Source: Photorhabdus australis DSM 17609
GTDB taxonomy: Bacteria > Pseudomonadota > Gammaproteobacteria > Enterobacterales > Enterobacteriaceae
Reading direction: 5' to 3'
NCBI RefSeq assembly: GCF_000711895.1
Contig: NZ_JONO01000042.1
Location: 1-46,888, forward strand
Length of the DNA stretch: 46,888 nt
A model generated the notes under the pieces. It searched no databases, was not told the origin of the DNA, and saw only the letters and a program-made list of their open reading frames with translations. This document shows positions 7,581 to 17,920 of the stretch, piece after piece. Every line of letters begins with the position of its first letter. Position 1 is the stretch's first letter. The position numbers and the translations under genes are program-made.

Positions 7581-7602
7581 GCCGCCGTATAACTACGGCG
7601 GC
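7581..7602. terminator. Hairpin between convergent sbp and tpiA
   Basis: GCCGCCGTA at 7581-7589 pairs with TACGGCGGC at 7594-7602, loop TAAC. On the minus strand it is followed by a T-rich run (TATTTATTTC), so it is probably the tpiA terminator; on the plus side there is no T-run. Confidence 0.7.
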
Positions 7603-7640
7603 CAATGATGACTATATGGTCATATTGATAAAACTATGAA

Positions 7641-8408
7641 TTATACTTTTTTCGCTGTTGCCGCAGCTTTTACGATAACAGCGAAAGCGTCAGCTTTCAG
7701 GGAAGCTCCACCAACCAGAGCACCATCAATGTCTGGCTGAGCGAATAGTTCAGCCGCGTTATTTGCATTCACAGAGCCACCGTACTGGATAATGACTTGT
7801 TCTGCGATTGCCGCGTCTTTCTTCGCAATATGATCACGAATAAATTTGTGTACAGCTTGAGCTTGTGCTGGTGTTGCTGATTTACCGGTACCAATCGCCC
7901 AGACAGGTTCGTAAGCGATTACTGCATCCTGGAATGCTTCTACTCCCAGTAAGTTCAACACAGCATCAATTTGCCTTGCACATACAGCTTCAGTCTGACC
8001 GGTTTCGTTTTCCTGCTCCGTTTCTCCGATGCACAGAACCGGGATCAGACCTTGTTGTTTAAGAACAGCAAATTTTTTCGCAATGAATTCGTCGCTTTCT
8101 TTGTGGTAAGTACGGCGTTCGGAATGGCCGATGATAATGTATTCTGCGCCAATGTCTTTCAGCATTTCGGCAGAAGTTTCACCCGTAAATGCGCCAGACA
8201 AGTTTACGTCGACGTCTTGTGCGCCCAGACTGATGTGACTGCCTGCCAGTGCTTGTTTAGCTTGAGAAAGATAAAGTGCTGGTGGCGCAATAGCGACTTC
8301 ACAGCCAGCGACATTGTTCAATTCTTTACGCAGGTCAGTGATAAGTTTGTTAACCATGTGGGTACTGCCGTTTAATTTCCAGTTGCCCATAACGAGTGGA
8401 TGCCGCAT
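7641..8408 (-). CDS. tpiA: Triose-phosphate isomerase
   Basis: A 255-residue TIM barrel that interconverts dihydroxyacetone phosphate and glyceraldehyde 3-phosphate in glycolysis. The active-site residues are present: Asn9 and Lys11 in GNWKLNG, His95 in IIGHSERR, Glu167 in [15 protein letters not shown] (loop 6), and the phosphate-gripping YGGSV and GGAS near 210-235. The ATG at 8408 follows TTGGAGGAAAAAAC, a strong ribosome binding site. The length equals that of E. coli TpiA. The gene is convergent with sbp. Confidence 0.97.
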   Translation of the reverse strand: MRHPLVMGNWKLNGSTHMVNKLITDLRKELNNVAGCEVAIAPPALYLSQAKQALAGSHISLGAQDVDVNLSGAFTGETSAEMLKDIGAEYIIIGHSERRTYHKESDEFIAKKFAVLKQQGLIPVLCIGETEQENETGQTEAVCARQIDAVLNLLGVEAFQDAVIAYEPVWAIGTGKSATPAQAQAVHKFIRDHIAKKDAAIAEQVIIQYGGSVNANNAAELFAQPDIDGALVGGASLKADAFAVIVKAAATAKKV

Positions 8409-8542
8409 GTTTTTTCCTCCAACCAGAGAATGTTTAAGTAGTGAATTGAATGAAATTCATTCTTGGAATAGATTCGGTAGTCAGAGTCCACAGTATAGTG
8501 ATCATTACAAACAATAGCTTTGTTTTTTATCACTAATCTTGA

Positions 8543-9139
8543 TTAGTTGCTCGCTTCAGATAGTGACAGCTTAATCGGTTCAATCGAGAAAGTAAGTACC
8601 TTTTCGCTACTATTTATCACAATATAGCGAATTGCTCCGATATTTTGACTGTAAAATGGCAATTTTTTGCTGTTTTTCAATAAATTATCAATATTCTCTT
8701 TGCCTTGCTCTGGTGAGAGGGTCGGGTTAAAGTGGCGCATCAGAGCTATCATATATTGCTCTATCAAAATTTGATTTTTTTGGGTTTCTATTTCATCTTC
8801 CGATGGTAACAACGTAAGTTGCAGGCTTTTGATTTTCTCATTTCCCCGTTCCAGAACGGCGGAAGAGTAAAGTTTTTCATTGATTTTGCTGGCTGCCCGT
8901 GTCAGTGGAAGAGGTATGTCTTTGCCGGTGATTACGCGATACTCATGTAGTAGTAATGCTGGATTGCGACGATTATATTTTTCACGAAACAACGGGATGG
9001 TTTCATCAAAGGATGGTGCATTCGGTAGAAGATAAATCGCCGGGGTTGTTGTTGATTTATCAGCATTGGCTATCAACGGCAGATTGGTGTTGATTGCTAT
9101 TAATATCATGGTCAGAAATTTATTGACGCCGATTTTCAT
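8543..9139 (-). CDS. yiiQ: YiiQ family secreted protein (DUF1454)
   Basis: A 198-residue protein with a signal peptide (residues 1-26, ending near IANA). Matches to remembered E. coli YiiQ include LTRAASKINEKLYSS, ALERGNEKIKSLQLTLLP, EQYMIALMRHF and the C-terminal LTFSIEPIKLSLSE. It is expected in the periplasm. The function is unknown in all members. It lies between tpiA and yiiR as in E. coli, transcribed the same way as tpiA but about 130 bases upstream with no obvious shared operon signal. The start at 9139 has only a weak ribosome site (GAGCGGCAAC). Confidence 0.9.
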   Translation of the reverse strand: MKIGVNKFLTMILIAINTNLPLIANADKSTTTPAIYLLPNAPSFDETIPLFREKYNRRNPALLLHEYRVITGKDIPLPLTRAASKINEKLYSSAVLERGNEKIKSLQLTLLPSEDEIETQKNQILIEQYMIALMRHFNPTLSPEQGKENIDNLLKNSKKLPFYSQNIGAIRYIVINSSEKVLTFSIEPIKLSLSEASN

Positions 9140-9200
9140 GTTGCCGCTCGCTTAGGTTAAACTGCGCTGGAAAACAGAATACACGATTGGAAAAGAATAG

Positions 9201-9635
9201 ATGACATTACAACAATGGGGTTTTTCATTCAAAGGGCGAATTGGGCGGCGTGAATTCTGGATTGGCATCGGTGTTTGTCTGGCACTGATGTTGGTTATTT
9301 TTACTATTCAGGGAATGGGTTATTTGCCCATGCATTATGCGGTTTTTGCCGTTGGTTTGGTAATGTATCCAGCAGCAGCAATAATGGCTAAGCGTTTGCA
9401 TGACCGAAACAAGCGGGGAGGTTGGTCGCTGCTTTTGTTGTTGGCATGGTTGTTGATTGCTGTTGATTGGGGTGGTATGGAACCATTCTGGCAATGGGGG
9501 ATTGGACGTTTTATCCCCACATTGATAATCGTTATGATGGTACTTGATTGTGGTGTATTTCGTGGTACCGATGGACCAAACCGATTTGGCAAAGTGGCAG
9601 AAAAAGTTGATTTTGTTTCTGCCAAAGCTGACTAA
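9201..9635 (+). CDS. yiiR: YiiR family inner-membrane protein (DUF805)
   Basis: A 144-residue membrane protein with about four transmembrane segments (roughly 23-42, 46-65, 79-95, 103-121). The DUF805 hallmarks are FKGRIGRREFW near residue 10 and KRLHDRNKRGGW near residue 66. The role is unknown; related small proteins have been linked to membrane or cell-envelope traits only by context. ATG 9201 follows a short AAAAGAATAG. The gene is divergent from yiiQ and convergent with fpr, with two bases between the stop codons. Confidence 0.88.
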   Translation: MTLQQWGFSFKGRIGRREFWIGIGVCLALMLVIFTIQGMGYLPMHYAVFAVGLVMYPAAAIMAKRLHDRNKRGGWSLLLLLAWLLIAVDWGGMEPFWQWGIGRFIPTLIIVMMVLDCGVFRGTDGPNRFGKVAEKVDFVSAKAD

Positions 9636-9636
9636 A

Positions 9637-9661
9637 ATCACCAGTATTGTTCGCTGGTGAT
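9637..9661 (-). terminator. Hairpin over the fpr stop codon
   Basis: ATCACCAG at 9637-9644 pairs with CTGGTGAT at 9654-9661. On the minus strand the hairpin is followed by TTTT inside the end of yiiR. It probably ends fpr transcription and overlaps the convergent yiiR end. Confidence 0.5.
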
Positions 9662-10384
9662 ATGTCCAGATTTGCGGCGCAGGTGTTTTGTCATTCCACG
9701 TTGTTCTTTCAGCAGGTTTTGGGTGTCTTTCACCATTTGAGGATTACCGCATAACATAATATGGCTGTTGTCGCTGTTCATAGGAAGCCCGACAGCCGCT
9801 TCAAGTTCGCCATTTTCGATCAATGCAGGGATACGGCCAGTCAATGAGGTGGGGTTTTGCTCGCGGCTGACGATAGTCTGGACCCGTAACTTGCCATTGA
9901 AACGCGGGACCAGTTGCTGCATTAGGGGCAGATAGCTCAAATCTTGGGTGAGTCTGACCGCATGTACTAATACTATGTTCTCGAATCTATCCAGATAGTT
10001 CCCTTGTTGGAGGATAGACAGATAAGGGCCAATCGCTGTCCCGGTTGAAAGCATCCATAATGTTTTGCAATCAGGTATTTCATCAAGAATAAAAAATCCT
10101 GCGGCTTGCTCTGTGACTAATAAATCATCTCCGGGTTGCAATTTAGCTAACCGTGGGCTGAGTTTACCTTCAGGAACTGTTACTAAATAGAATTCAAGGT
10201 TGTTATCTGCCGGGGCATTAACATAAGAATAGGCGCGTTGAACCCGTTCATTATCTATTTCCAGAGCCAGTTTCGCAAACTGACCGGCAGTGAACTCTTC
10301 AACAGGTGCATGCACCTTGATACTGAACAAAGTATCCGTCCAGTGAATAACTTGTGTAACTTTTCCTGTAACCCAGTTGGCCAT
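9638..10384 (-). CDS. fpr: Ferredoxin/flavodoxin-NADP+ reductase
   Basis: A 248-residue FAD enzyme moving electrons between NADPH and flavodoxin or ferredoxin, used in anaerobic enzyme activation, methionine synthase reactivation and the oxidative stress response. RAYSYVNAP (FAD binding, about 50-58), GKLSPRL, TGTAIGPYLS (about 115-124, NADP) and the C-terminal HITSEQYW with the terminal Trp are all present. ATG 10384 (MANWVTGKV) is chosen over a GTG at 10390 because it matches the E. coli protein length of 248. In E. coli the gene is under SoxS control; no box was identified here. Next to it, emrD replaces glpX. Confidence 0.96.
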   Translation of the reverse strand: MANWVTGKVTQVIHWTDTLFSIKVHAPVEEFTAGQFAKLALEIDNERVQRAYSYVNAPADNNLEFYLVTVPEGKLSPRLAKLQPGDDLLVTEQAAGFFILDEIPDCKTLWMLSTGTAIGPYLSILQQGNYLDRFENIVLVHAVRLTQDLSYLPLMQQLVPRFNGKLRVQTIVSREQNPTSLTGRIPALIENGELEAAVGLPMNSDNSHIMLCGNPQMVKDTQNLLKEQRGMTKHLRRKSGHITSEQYW

Positions 10385-10706
10385 TAGCACGTATCTCCTA
10401 TCCTGAAATCTCGGAACAGTGTGTTTTTACGCCATTATTCTAATCTATGGATACCAATACCATTATCGATTCTGTGTCATAGGGAAATTGACTGGTTTTT
10501 TTCTGATGTATGGTTGAGTATGTACAAAATTATTGACATTTTTGGTGTAATTATCTGGTATTTTTTATGAAAATAAAATTGTGTACTATCTCGAAAAAAA
10601 TCTAAAATTTGTTAAGTTAGTCACATTGATGGAGTAAAAGATTACAGCCGTTTTTTAATCGCGGAGGTAATCCTGTTGCTAATTGTATGAACTTATTGTG
10701 AATTCG
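10385..10706. other. Divergent control region of fpr and emrD
   Basis: About 320 AT-rich bases with no gene. It holds a likely emrD promoter (10533-10561) and GGAGGT at 10663-10668. No confident SoxS or Mar box was found. Confidence 0.5.
10533..10561 (+). promoter_or_regulatory. Candidate sigma-70 promoter of emrD
   Basis: TTGACA at 10533-10538, a 17-base spacer, then TGGTAT at 10556-10561. The -35 is perfect; the -10 is a moderate match. It points to emrD, leaving a leader of about 140 bases. Confidence 0.45.
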
Positions 10707-11891
10707 ATGAGAAAATTAGATAACTTTTATTTGTTGCTGATATTGATTGCATTGGTTGCTGTGGGGCAGATGACACAGACTATCTATGTGCCTGTTATTG
10801 CAGATATTGCTAAAGACTTTAATATGCCCACTGGTTCTGTACAACGTGTGATGGCGGCATATCTGTTTTCTTACGGGCTTTCACAGCTTTTTTATGGCCC
10901 TCTTTCAGATCAGATTGGCCGTCGTCCAGTAATTCTGGCTGGCATGATGATTTTCCTGTTCTCTACTGTTTGTGCTTTATTTTCTCCCAGCCTGGATGTG
11001 TTAGTTGTTGCCAGTACCTTACAGGGGCTAGGGACGGGGGTTGCTGGCGTCATGTCCAGAACGATGCCAAGGGATTTGTATACGGGTACTGCGCTGCGTT
11101 ACGCCAACAGTTTGCTAAATATGGGAATTTTAGTGAGTCCGTTATTAGCGCCGATGATTGGTGGTGTTATCGCGCATTTTTTTGGCTGGCGTTCTTGTTA
11201 TCTGTTTTTGCTGATTCTGTGCGTGGGTGTCGTTTATTATGTGTTTCGTAAACTACCAGAAACCCGGCCACAGCAAATTGAAAAACGAAAAATGTTCACT
11301 TCTTTTCGTCATCTTTTATCGAACGGCCCATTCATTTTCTATTTGATAATGTTAATTGGTGGTTTGTCAGGTATTGCGGTCTTTGAAGCCAGTAGTGGTG
11401 TGCTGATGGGCGGCGTGCTTGGGCTGAACAGTATTGCTGTCAGTATCTTATTTATTTTGCCAATTCCAGCGGCTTTTTTTGGTGCGTGGTGCGCAGGACG
11501 GGAAGGAAAATCTTTTTATAATCTGATGTGGTATTCCGTGATTTGTTGTTTACTGGCTGGTGTGCTGATGTGGTTGCCGGGATGGTTCGGTGTCATGAAT
11601 ATCTGGACGTTATTGGTTCCCGCAGCGCTTTTTTTCTTCGGTGCCGGAATGTTATTTCCACTAGCAACTACGGGAGCAATGGAACCGTTTCCTTATCTGG
11701 CTGGTGCAGCAGGGGCGTTAGTTGGCGGTTTACAAAATGTTGGTTCTGGCGTAGCAACCTGGTTATCAGCAATGTTGCCACAAAATGGCCAATTCAGTGT
11801 GGGTATGCTGATGTTCTTGATGTCAGTTTTGATCCTGCTTTGTTGGTTACCTCTGGCGCATAGGATGCAGCGTCAAGAACATGTAGTTTGA
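10707..11891 (+). CDS. emrD: Multidrug efflux transporter EmrD (MFS)
   Basis: A 394-residue major facilitator transporter with 12 predicted membrane spans that exports amphipathic drugs and uncouplers by proton antiport. Recognisable blocks are VGQMTQTIYVPVIADIA, SQLFYGPLSDQIGRRPVIL (MFS loop 2-3 motif), SRTMPRDLY, NSLLNMGILVSPLLAPMIGG (motif C region) and LFPLATTGAMEPFPYLAG. The length equals that of E. coli EmrD. The start is uncertain: ATG 10707 gives the family N-terminus but has a poor ribosome site, while a TTG at 10683 lies 14 bases after GGAGGT. In E. coli emrD lies elsewhere; here it occupies the glpX place between fpr and glpK. Confidence 0.94.
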   Translation: MRKLDNFYLLLILIALVAVGQMTQTIYVPVIADIAKDFNMPTGSVQRVMAAYLFSYGLSQLFYGPLSDQIGRRPVILAGMMIFLFSTVCALFSPSLDVLVVASTLQGLGTGVAGVMSRTMPRDLYTGTALRYANSLLNMGILVSPLLAPMIGGVIAHFFGWRSCYLFLLILCVGVVYYVFRKLPETRPQQIEKRKMFTSFRHLLSNGPFIFYLIMLIGGLSGIAVFEASSGVLMGGVLGLNSIAVSILFILPIPAAFFGAWCAGREGKSFYNLMWYSVICCLLAGVLMWLPGWFGVMNIWTLLVPAALFFFGAGMLFPLATTGAMEPFPYLAGAAGALVGGLQNVGSGVATWLSAMLPQNGQFSVGMLMFLMSVLILLCWLPLAHRMQRQEHVV

Positions 11892-11916
11892 TGATGTGTT
11901 CATACAGTAAGACAAG

Positions 11917-11938
11917 GGGTGGAAAATTCCACCCTTTT
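11917..11938. terminator. Bidirectional terminator between emrD and glpK
   Basis: GGGTGGAA pairs with TTCCACCC around an AA loop at 11917-11938, flanked by CTTTTATTT on the plus side and CTTGTCTT on the minus side. It serves both convergent genes. Confidence 0.75.
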
Positions 11939-11950
11939 ATTTAAAGAAGA

Positions 11951-13498
<1,548 letters not shown>

Positions 13499-13503
13499 CT
13501 ACT

Positions 13504-14334
13504 TTACGCTTTCTTTTTATTCTGGTTTTCAGTTTTATCAATACTAGTTGGCAGATTGCGACCAATAAGTTTACGGTAGCCAAATGCTCCGATAATGCCG
13601 CCAATAATTGGAGCCGTCAGAGTAACCAGGCAGTAAGGGATTTCACGTCCACCAGTTAGGGCAATATCTCCCCAGCCAGCCAGATAAGCAACTAATTTAG
13701 GGCTAAAGTCACGGGCTGGGTTCAGAGCGAAACCTGTTAATGGACCAAATGCACCACCGATAACGGCAATCAGGATACCAATCAGTAATGGAGCCAGAGG
13801 ACCGCGAGGAATACCGTTACCATCGTCAGTCAGCGCCATAATTAGACATAGCAGAACTGCGGCAATGATGGTTTCTATCATGAATGCCTGAGAGATAGAA
13901 AGTGATGCCATTGGATAAGTGGAGAATACACCTGCGGTAAAAAGACTCTCAGGGGTACCACGAACGATATTGTGTATCTGTTCGTAATCAAGGAATATAT
14001 TGTAATACATCGTATAGACGATAGCCGCAGCAACAAAACCACCGATCATCTGAGCAATGATAAAAGGAATGACTTTTTTGCCGCTAAAGTGGGCAAATAG
14101 CCACAAGGCAATGGTCACGGCTGGGTTAAGGTGACCTCCGGAAACACCAGCGGTAAGATAAACAGCTAAAGCAACGCCGAGACCCCAAATAATACTAATT
14201 TCCCACAAGCCTAGTTGTGCGCCGGCAATACGGGCAGCGGCAACGCAACCCAAGCCAAAGAAGACCAGTAGTGCGGTACCAAGGAACTCAGCGATACATT
14301 GTCCTGTTAATGTTGTGTTAGTAGTTTGGCTCAT
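13504..14334 (-). CDS. glpF: Glycerol uptake facilitator (aquaglyceroporin)
   Basis: A 276-residue channel of the MIP family that lets glycerol diffuse across the inner membrane. It has six membrane spans and two half-helices with the NPA boxes GHLNPAV (Asn70) and FALNPARDF (Asn205, with the selectivity Arg208). The acidic residue after the second NPA (NPARD) marks it as a glycerol facilitator rather than a pure water channel. ATG 14334 follows TAGGATAGAACAT. It leads the glpFK operon. GlpR and CRP control is expected from the family, but no confident operator was found in 14335-14637. Confidence 0.96.
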   Translation of the reverse strand: MSQTTNTTLTGQCIAEFLGTALLVFFGLGCVAAARIAGAQLGLWEISIIWGLGVALAVYLTAGVSGGHLNPAVTIALWLFAHFSGKKVIPFIIAQMIGGFVAAAIVYTMYYNIFLDYEQIHNIVRGTPESLFTAGVFSTYPMASLSISQAFMIETIIAAVLLCLIMALTDDGNGIPRGPLAPLLIGILIAVIGGAFGPLTGFALNPARDFSPKLVAYLAGWGDIALTGGREIPYCLVTLTAPIIGGIIGAFGYRKLIGRNLPTSIDKTENQNKKKA

Positions 14335-14637
14335 ATGTTCTATCCTACTAAGAAGATGTTAGAGTGATCATTATTATTTTCGCCTTTCAAGCATTGAAAG
14401 GTGGATTATGTAAATTTATCGTTAATGCGCGTAAACGAGAAATAGCGCAATTGAAATGTGTGTGTTGTGTCAACAAAATGAGCGAATTCGCATCTTTCTA
14501 TTATTTTGCCAAAATTAAAGTATGAGCTGCTTTGGGCTTTTATTTAAATGGTTATTTTACTTGTACCGGGGATGTTGCTAGACAGGGGCGCTTTGGCTAC
14601 ATACAATCAGACGATTGCTTATAAGGGGGAACCGAGA
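14335..14637. other. Divergent control region of glpF and zapB
   Basis: About 300 bases with no gene. Weak inverted TCGTTA/TAAACGA material near 14418-14434 recalls GlpR half-sites but is too poor to call. No canonical CRP site was recognised. Confidence 0.4.
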
Positions 14638-14880
14638 ATGTCATTTGAAGTTTTTGAAAAGCTGGAAGCTAAGGTTCAGCAGGCGGTTGATACTATTACC
14701 CTGCTACAAATGGAAATTGAAGAATTAAAAGAAAAAAACAGATCTTTATCTCAGGAAATTCAGAATGCAACCAGCAGTAATGAGTCTTTGGCTCATGAAA
14801 ATGAGCAATTAAAACAAGAGCAGCAGGGTTGGCAGGAGCGCCTTCGTGCCTTGTTAGGCAAAATGGAAGATGTTCAGTAA
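14638..14880 (+). CDS. zapB: Cell division protein ZapB
   Basis: An 80-residue protein that is almost wholly coiled coil, with heptads from [28 protein letters not shown]-type sequence to the end. ZapB bundles at the division site with ZapA and stabilises the FtsZ ring. ATG 14638 follows AAGGGGGAACCGAGA and gives the E. coli N-terminus ([12 protein letters not shown]); the in-frame upstream 30 codons are non-coding. E. coli ZapB is 81 residues. The gene is divergent from glpF and convergent with rraA, as in E. coli. Confidence 0.95.
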   Translation: MSFEVFEKLEAKVQQAVDTITLLQMEIEELKEKNRSLSQEIQNATSSNESLAHENEQLKQEQQGWQERLRALLGKMEDVQ

Positions 14881-14902
14881 TTACAATTTCCAGCAGATAA
14901 AA

Positions 14903-14926
14903 AAGGGCGATGCAAAAATCGCCCTT
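14903..14926. terminator. Bidirectional terminator between zapB and rraA
   Basis: AAGGGCGAT at 14903-14911 pairs with ATCGCCCTT at 14918-14926. On the minus strand it is followed by TTTT (strong, rraA side); on the plus strand by AATTTTAT (zapB side). Confidence 0.85.
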
Positions 14927-14943
14927 AATTTTATGTATTGTCG

Positions 14944-15453
14944 TTAGATGAGCTCGTCTTCTTCACTATCATCAAGTCCTAGCGGCTCTTCAGATAGGAT
15001 GATACCTGTATTATCAGCATACAGATAATCACCAGAGAAGAAAGTTACACCACCGAAATTTACCCGGATATCGCTTGCGCCGGTACCTTCATCACGACAG
15101 CCGGCAGGAATGGCCGCTATAGCCTGAATACCAAGGTCTAGCTCTGCCAGTTGATCAACTTGGCGTACAGCACCGTAAACGACAATGCCTTCCCATTCAT
15201 TTTGCACCGCGAGCTGTGCAAGTTCAGCGTCGATCAATGCTTGGCGTACAGAACCACCACCATCTACTAGCAAAATGCGGCCATGACCGTTTTCTTCGAG
15301 CAGGTCATAAAGTAACCCGTTATCTTCAAAACACTTAACTGTGATGATTTGACCACCAAATGAAGTACGTCCACCAAAATTGGAGAACATAGGCTCTACC
15401 ACATTTACTTCTTCCTGATAGATATCACAAAGCTCGGAAGTATCATATTTCAT
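14944..15453 (-). CDS. rraA: Ribonuclease E activity regulator RraA
   Basis: A 169-residue protein that binds RNase E and lowers its activity on many mRNAs. The family fold of trimers is seen in [21 protein letters not shown] and [23 protein letters not shown]. It was earlier named menG by context with menA, but it lacks the methyltransferase features. The C-terminus is longer and more acidic ([16 protein letters not shown]) than in E. coli (161 residues). ATG 15453 has no clear Shine-Dalgarno sequence. It lies 108 bases after menA with a small hairpin between them, so it may be only partly co-transcribed. Confidence 0.95.
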   Translation of the reverse strand: MKYDTSELCDIYQEEVNVVEPMFSNFGGRTSFGGQIITVKCFEDNGLLYDLLEENGHGRILLVDGGGSVRQALIDAELAQLAVQNEWEGIVVYGAVRQVDQLAELDLGIQAIAAIPAGCRDEGTGASDIRVNFGGVTFFSGDYLYADNTGIILSEEPLGLDDSEEDELI

Positions 15454-15539
15454 AGGATTTACGTCTGGTTAAGGTATGGAACAATAAGTATATCCCTTCC
15501 TGGCTGATGTTAGCAAAATCATCAATTGATAAAATGGTG

Positions 15540-15559
15540 CAAAAGATAGAATTCTATCT
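15540..15559 (-). terminator. Weak hairpin after menA
   Basis: AGATAG and CTATCT around AATT at 15544-15559, followed by TTTT on the minus strand. The stem is short, so some read-through into rraA is likely. Confidence 0.4.
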
Positions 15560-15561
15560 GA

Positions 15562-16479
15562 TTAATTAAGAATAAGACCGGCAGAAAAAAGAATGTTAGT
15601 CAGTAATGCTGTTTTAACCATGTGTTCCAACATTGGGCGCATTCCTTCTGGTGTGGGGTCATTAAGTACATGCCACATGTGCTTAAGTAATAAAGGCAGA
15701 GCGAGCAGGAATAGCCAACCAGACCAGCCAGGCAAATTTCGTATGGTAAATAATACCAGGCAGAATATTGCTCCGATTATCAGACTGACATGATAATAAC
15801 GAGCTTTTTTAGGGCCGAGACGGACAGCCAAGGTGTTTTTGCCATGTCGTTTGTCATCTTCAATATCACGTAAGTTGTTAATGTTCAAAACAGCGGTAGA
15901 TAGAAAACCGCAGGCCGTTGCTGGTAGCATGACGATTGAGTCAAAAAAACCAGCTTGCAAGTAATAAGTCCCGGCAACACTTAACCAGCCAAAGAAAATC
16001 AGTACTGAAATATCACCGAGTCCCATATAGCCATAAGGTTTTGTACCGACTGTATAAGTAATTGCGGCAATAATTGCCAGCAAACCCAGTACCAGGAAAC
16101 CTAATATGTCTCTGGGTTCTTCACAGGCAATAGCAATCAGAGTCGCGCCAGATAGGCAAGCCAGCAACACCATAATCTTCAGTGCTTTTTTCATCTGTGA
16201 GGCGGTAATGATCCCTTTTTGCATACCGCGCCGCGGTCCGATCCGTTTTTCGCTATCACTTCCTTTAACAACATCCCCGTAGTCATTAGCAAGATTGGAT
16301 AGAATTTGCAGTATGGCTGCTGTTAATAATGCGAGTAAGGCAACAGGGAGTTTGAAATGCCCGCTCCAGGCAGCAAGAGCTGATCCAGTAATGATGGCTG
16401 CAAGTGCCAGGGGAAGCGTTTTGGGACGTAAACTTTCCAGCCATGCTTGGGTTTGACTAATGGAAGTTGATGAGTTCAT
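15562..16479 (-). CDS. menA: 1,4-dihydroxy-2-naphthoate polyprenyltransferase
   Basis: A 305-residue UbiA-family membrane prenyltransferase that attaches the polyprenyl tail to dihydroxynaphthoate, making demethylmenaquinone for anaerobic respiration. The first Asp-rich box is NLANDYGDVVKGSD (Asn65, Asp66, Asp69) with IGPRRGMQKG after it, and the second is NNLRDIEDDKRHGK near 195-210. Eight or nine hydrophobic segments are visible. E. coli MenA is 308 residues. ATG 16479 follows AAAGGAACGAG. It lies downstream of hslVU, with a strong terminator between. Confidence 0.96.
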   Translation of the reverse strand: MNSSTSISQTQAWLESLRPKTLPLALAAIITGSALAAWSGHFKLPVALLALLTAAILQILSNLANDYGDVVKGSDSEKRIGPRRGMQKGIITASQMKKALKIMVLLACLSGATLIAIACEEPRDILGFLVLGLLAIIAAITYTVGTKPYGYMGLGDISVLIFFGWLSVAGTYYLQAGFFDSIVMLPATACGFLSTAVLNINNLRDIEDDKRHGKNTLAVRLGPKKARYYHVSLIIGAIFCLVLFTIRNLPGWSGWLFLLALPLLLKHMWHVLNDPTPEGMRPMLEHMVKTALLTNILFSAGLILN

Positions 16480-16506
16480 TTCTGCGTTAACTCGTTCCTT
16501 TTGGTG

Positions 16507-16540
16507 TTATAAAAAAGCGATGGGAGGCAAGCCTCCCATC
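16507..16540 (-). terminator. Rho-independent terminator of hslVU
   Basis: GATGGGAGGC at 16519-16528 pairs with GCCTCCCATC at 16531-16540, and on the minus strand the stem is followed by GCTTTTTTATA. It separates hslU from menA. Confidence 0.88.
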
Positions 16541-16577
16541 ATTAATTATCGCGAATCGAGGAATCACACACCCCCGA

Positions 16578-17909
16578 TTATAGGATAAATCGGCTCAGAT
16601 CTTCATCTGCAACCAGTTCATCTAAATGTTCTTTAACGTAGTCAGCATCGATGTCGACTGACTGACCATGACGTTCGCTAGCGTCAAAAGAGATATCTTC
16701 CATCAGTCGCTCAAGGACAGTGTGTAAGCGGCGAGCACCGATATTTTCGGTTGATTCATTTACCTGCCATGCTGCTTCAGCGATTCTGCGGATTCCGTCA
16801 GTTGTGAAACTGACGTTCATGCCTTCTGTTGCCATCAGTGCTTTGTACTGTTCGGTTAGGGATGCACTAGGTTCAGTTAGAATACGCTCAAAATCTTCTG
16901 TGGTTAATGCTTGCAGTTCCACGCGGATTGGCAAACGCCCTTGCAATTCAGGGATCAGATCAGAAGGGCTGGAAACCTGGAATGCACCGGATGCGATAAA
17001 TAGGATATGGTCTGTTTTTACCATGCCATGTTTAGTGGATACTGTACAGCCTTCCACCAGTGGCAGTAGGTCACGCTGGACACCTTCACGGGAAACGTCG
17101 GGGCCTGAAGTCTGACCGCGTTTACAGATTTTGTCGATTTCGTCAATGAAAACAATGCCGTGTTGTTCAACTGAATCAATTGCCTGCTGTTTCAACTCTT
17201 CCGGGTTAACCAGTTTAGATGCTTCTTCTTCTATTAGCAGTTTGAAGGCATCTTTGATTTTCAGCTTACGTGATTTGTGCTTCTGACCGGCAAGGTTCTG
17301 GAACATGGATTGTAACTGATTAGTCATCTCTTCCATGCCTGGAGGAGCCATGATTTCTACACCCACGGGGGCGGTAGCAACGTCGATCTCGATTTCTTTA
17401 TCATCGAGCTGACCTTCACGTAATTTCTTACGGAATGCCTGGCGTGCTGCTGATGGTTCAGACTGAATTTCTGCTTGCCCCCAGTTATTTTTTGCTGGTG
17501 GAATCAACACATCCAGAATACGCTCTTCTGCAAGCTCTTCAGCTCGGTAACGGTTTTTTTCAATAGATTGCAGGCGAACCATTTTAACCGCAGCGTCTGT
17601 TAGATCACGGATGATAGAATCGACTTCTTTACCAACGTAGCCAACTTCGGTGAATTTTGTTGCTTCAACTTTAATGAATGGTGCATTGGCCAGTTTTGCC
17701 AGTCGACGTGCGATTTCGGTTTTGCCTACGCCAGTCGGGCCAATCATCAGAATATTTTTAGGCGTCACTTCATAACGCAGCGTTTCATTTAGCTGCATAC
17801 GACGCCAGCGGTTACGGAGTGCGATAGCTACAGCGCGTTTCGCTTTGTCCTGACCAATAATGTAGTTGTCAAGTTCGCTGACAATTTCGCGAGGAGTCAT
17901 TTCAGACAT
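16578..17909 (-). CDS. hslU: ATP-dependent protease ATPase subunit HslU (ClpY)
   Basis: A 443-residue AAA+ unfoldase that feeds proteins into HslV. Walker A is GPTGVGKT (57-64), with the GYVGKEV pore loop near 90. The middle (about 110-245) is the variable I domain, Walker B is [10 protein letters not shown] near 250, sensor 1 is in [10 protein letters not shown] and sensor 2 in [12 protein letters not shown]. The C-terminus ends DLSRFIL, the tail that inserts into HslV. E. coli HslU is also 443 residues. It starts 11 bases after hslV with AAGGATAG in front and shares the heat-shock promoter at 18551-18580. Confidence 0.97.
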   Translation of the reverse strand: MSEMTPREIVSELDNYIIGQDKAKRAVAIALRNRWRRMQLNETLRYEVTPKNILMIGPTGVGKTEIARRLAKLANAPFIKVEATKFTEVGYVGKEVDSIIRDLTDAAVKMVRLQSIEKNRYRAEELAEERILDVLIPPAKNNWGQAEIQSEPSAARQAFRKKLREGQLDDKEIEIDVATAPVGVEIMAPPGMEEMTNQLQSMFQNLAGQKHKSRKLKIKDAFKLLIEEEASKLVNPEELKQQAIDSVEQHGIVFIDEIDKICKRGQTSGPDVSREGVQRDLLPLVEGCTVSTKHGMVKTDHILFIASGAFQVSSPSDLIPELQGRLPIRVELQALTTEDFERILTEPSASLTEQYKALMATEGMNVSFTTDGIRRIAEAAWQVNESTENIGARRLHTVLERLMEDISFDASERHGQSVDIDADYVKEHLDELVADEDLSRFIL

Positions 17910-17920
17910 ACTATCTATCC

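Noticed and set aside
8447-8461. GAATGAAATTCATTC palindrome resembling an ARG box upstream of tpiA
   Set aside because: The spacing between half-sites is 3 bases instead of 4, and tpiA is not an arginine gene.
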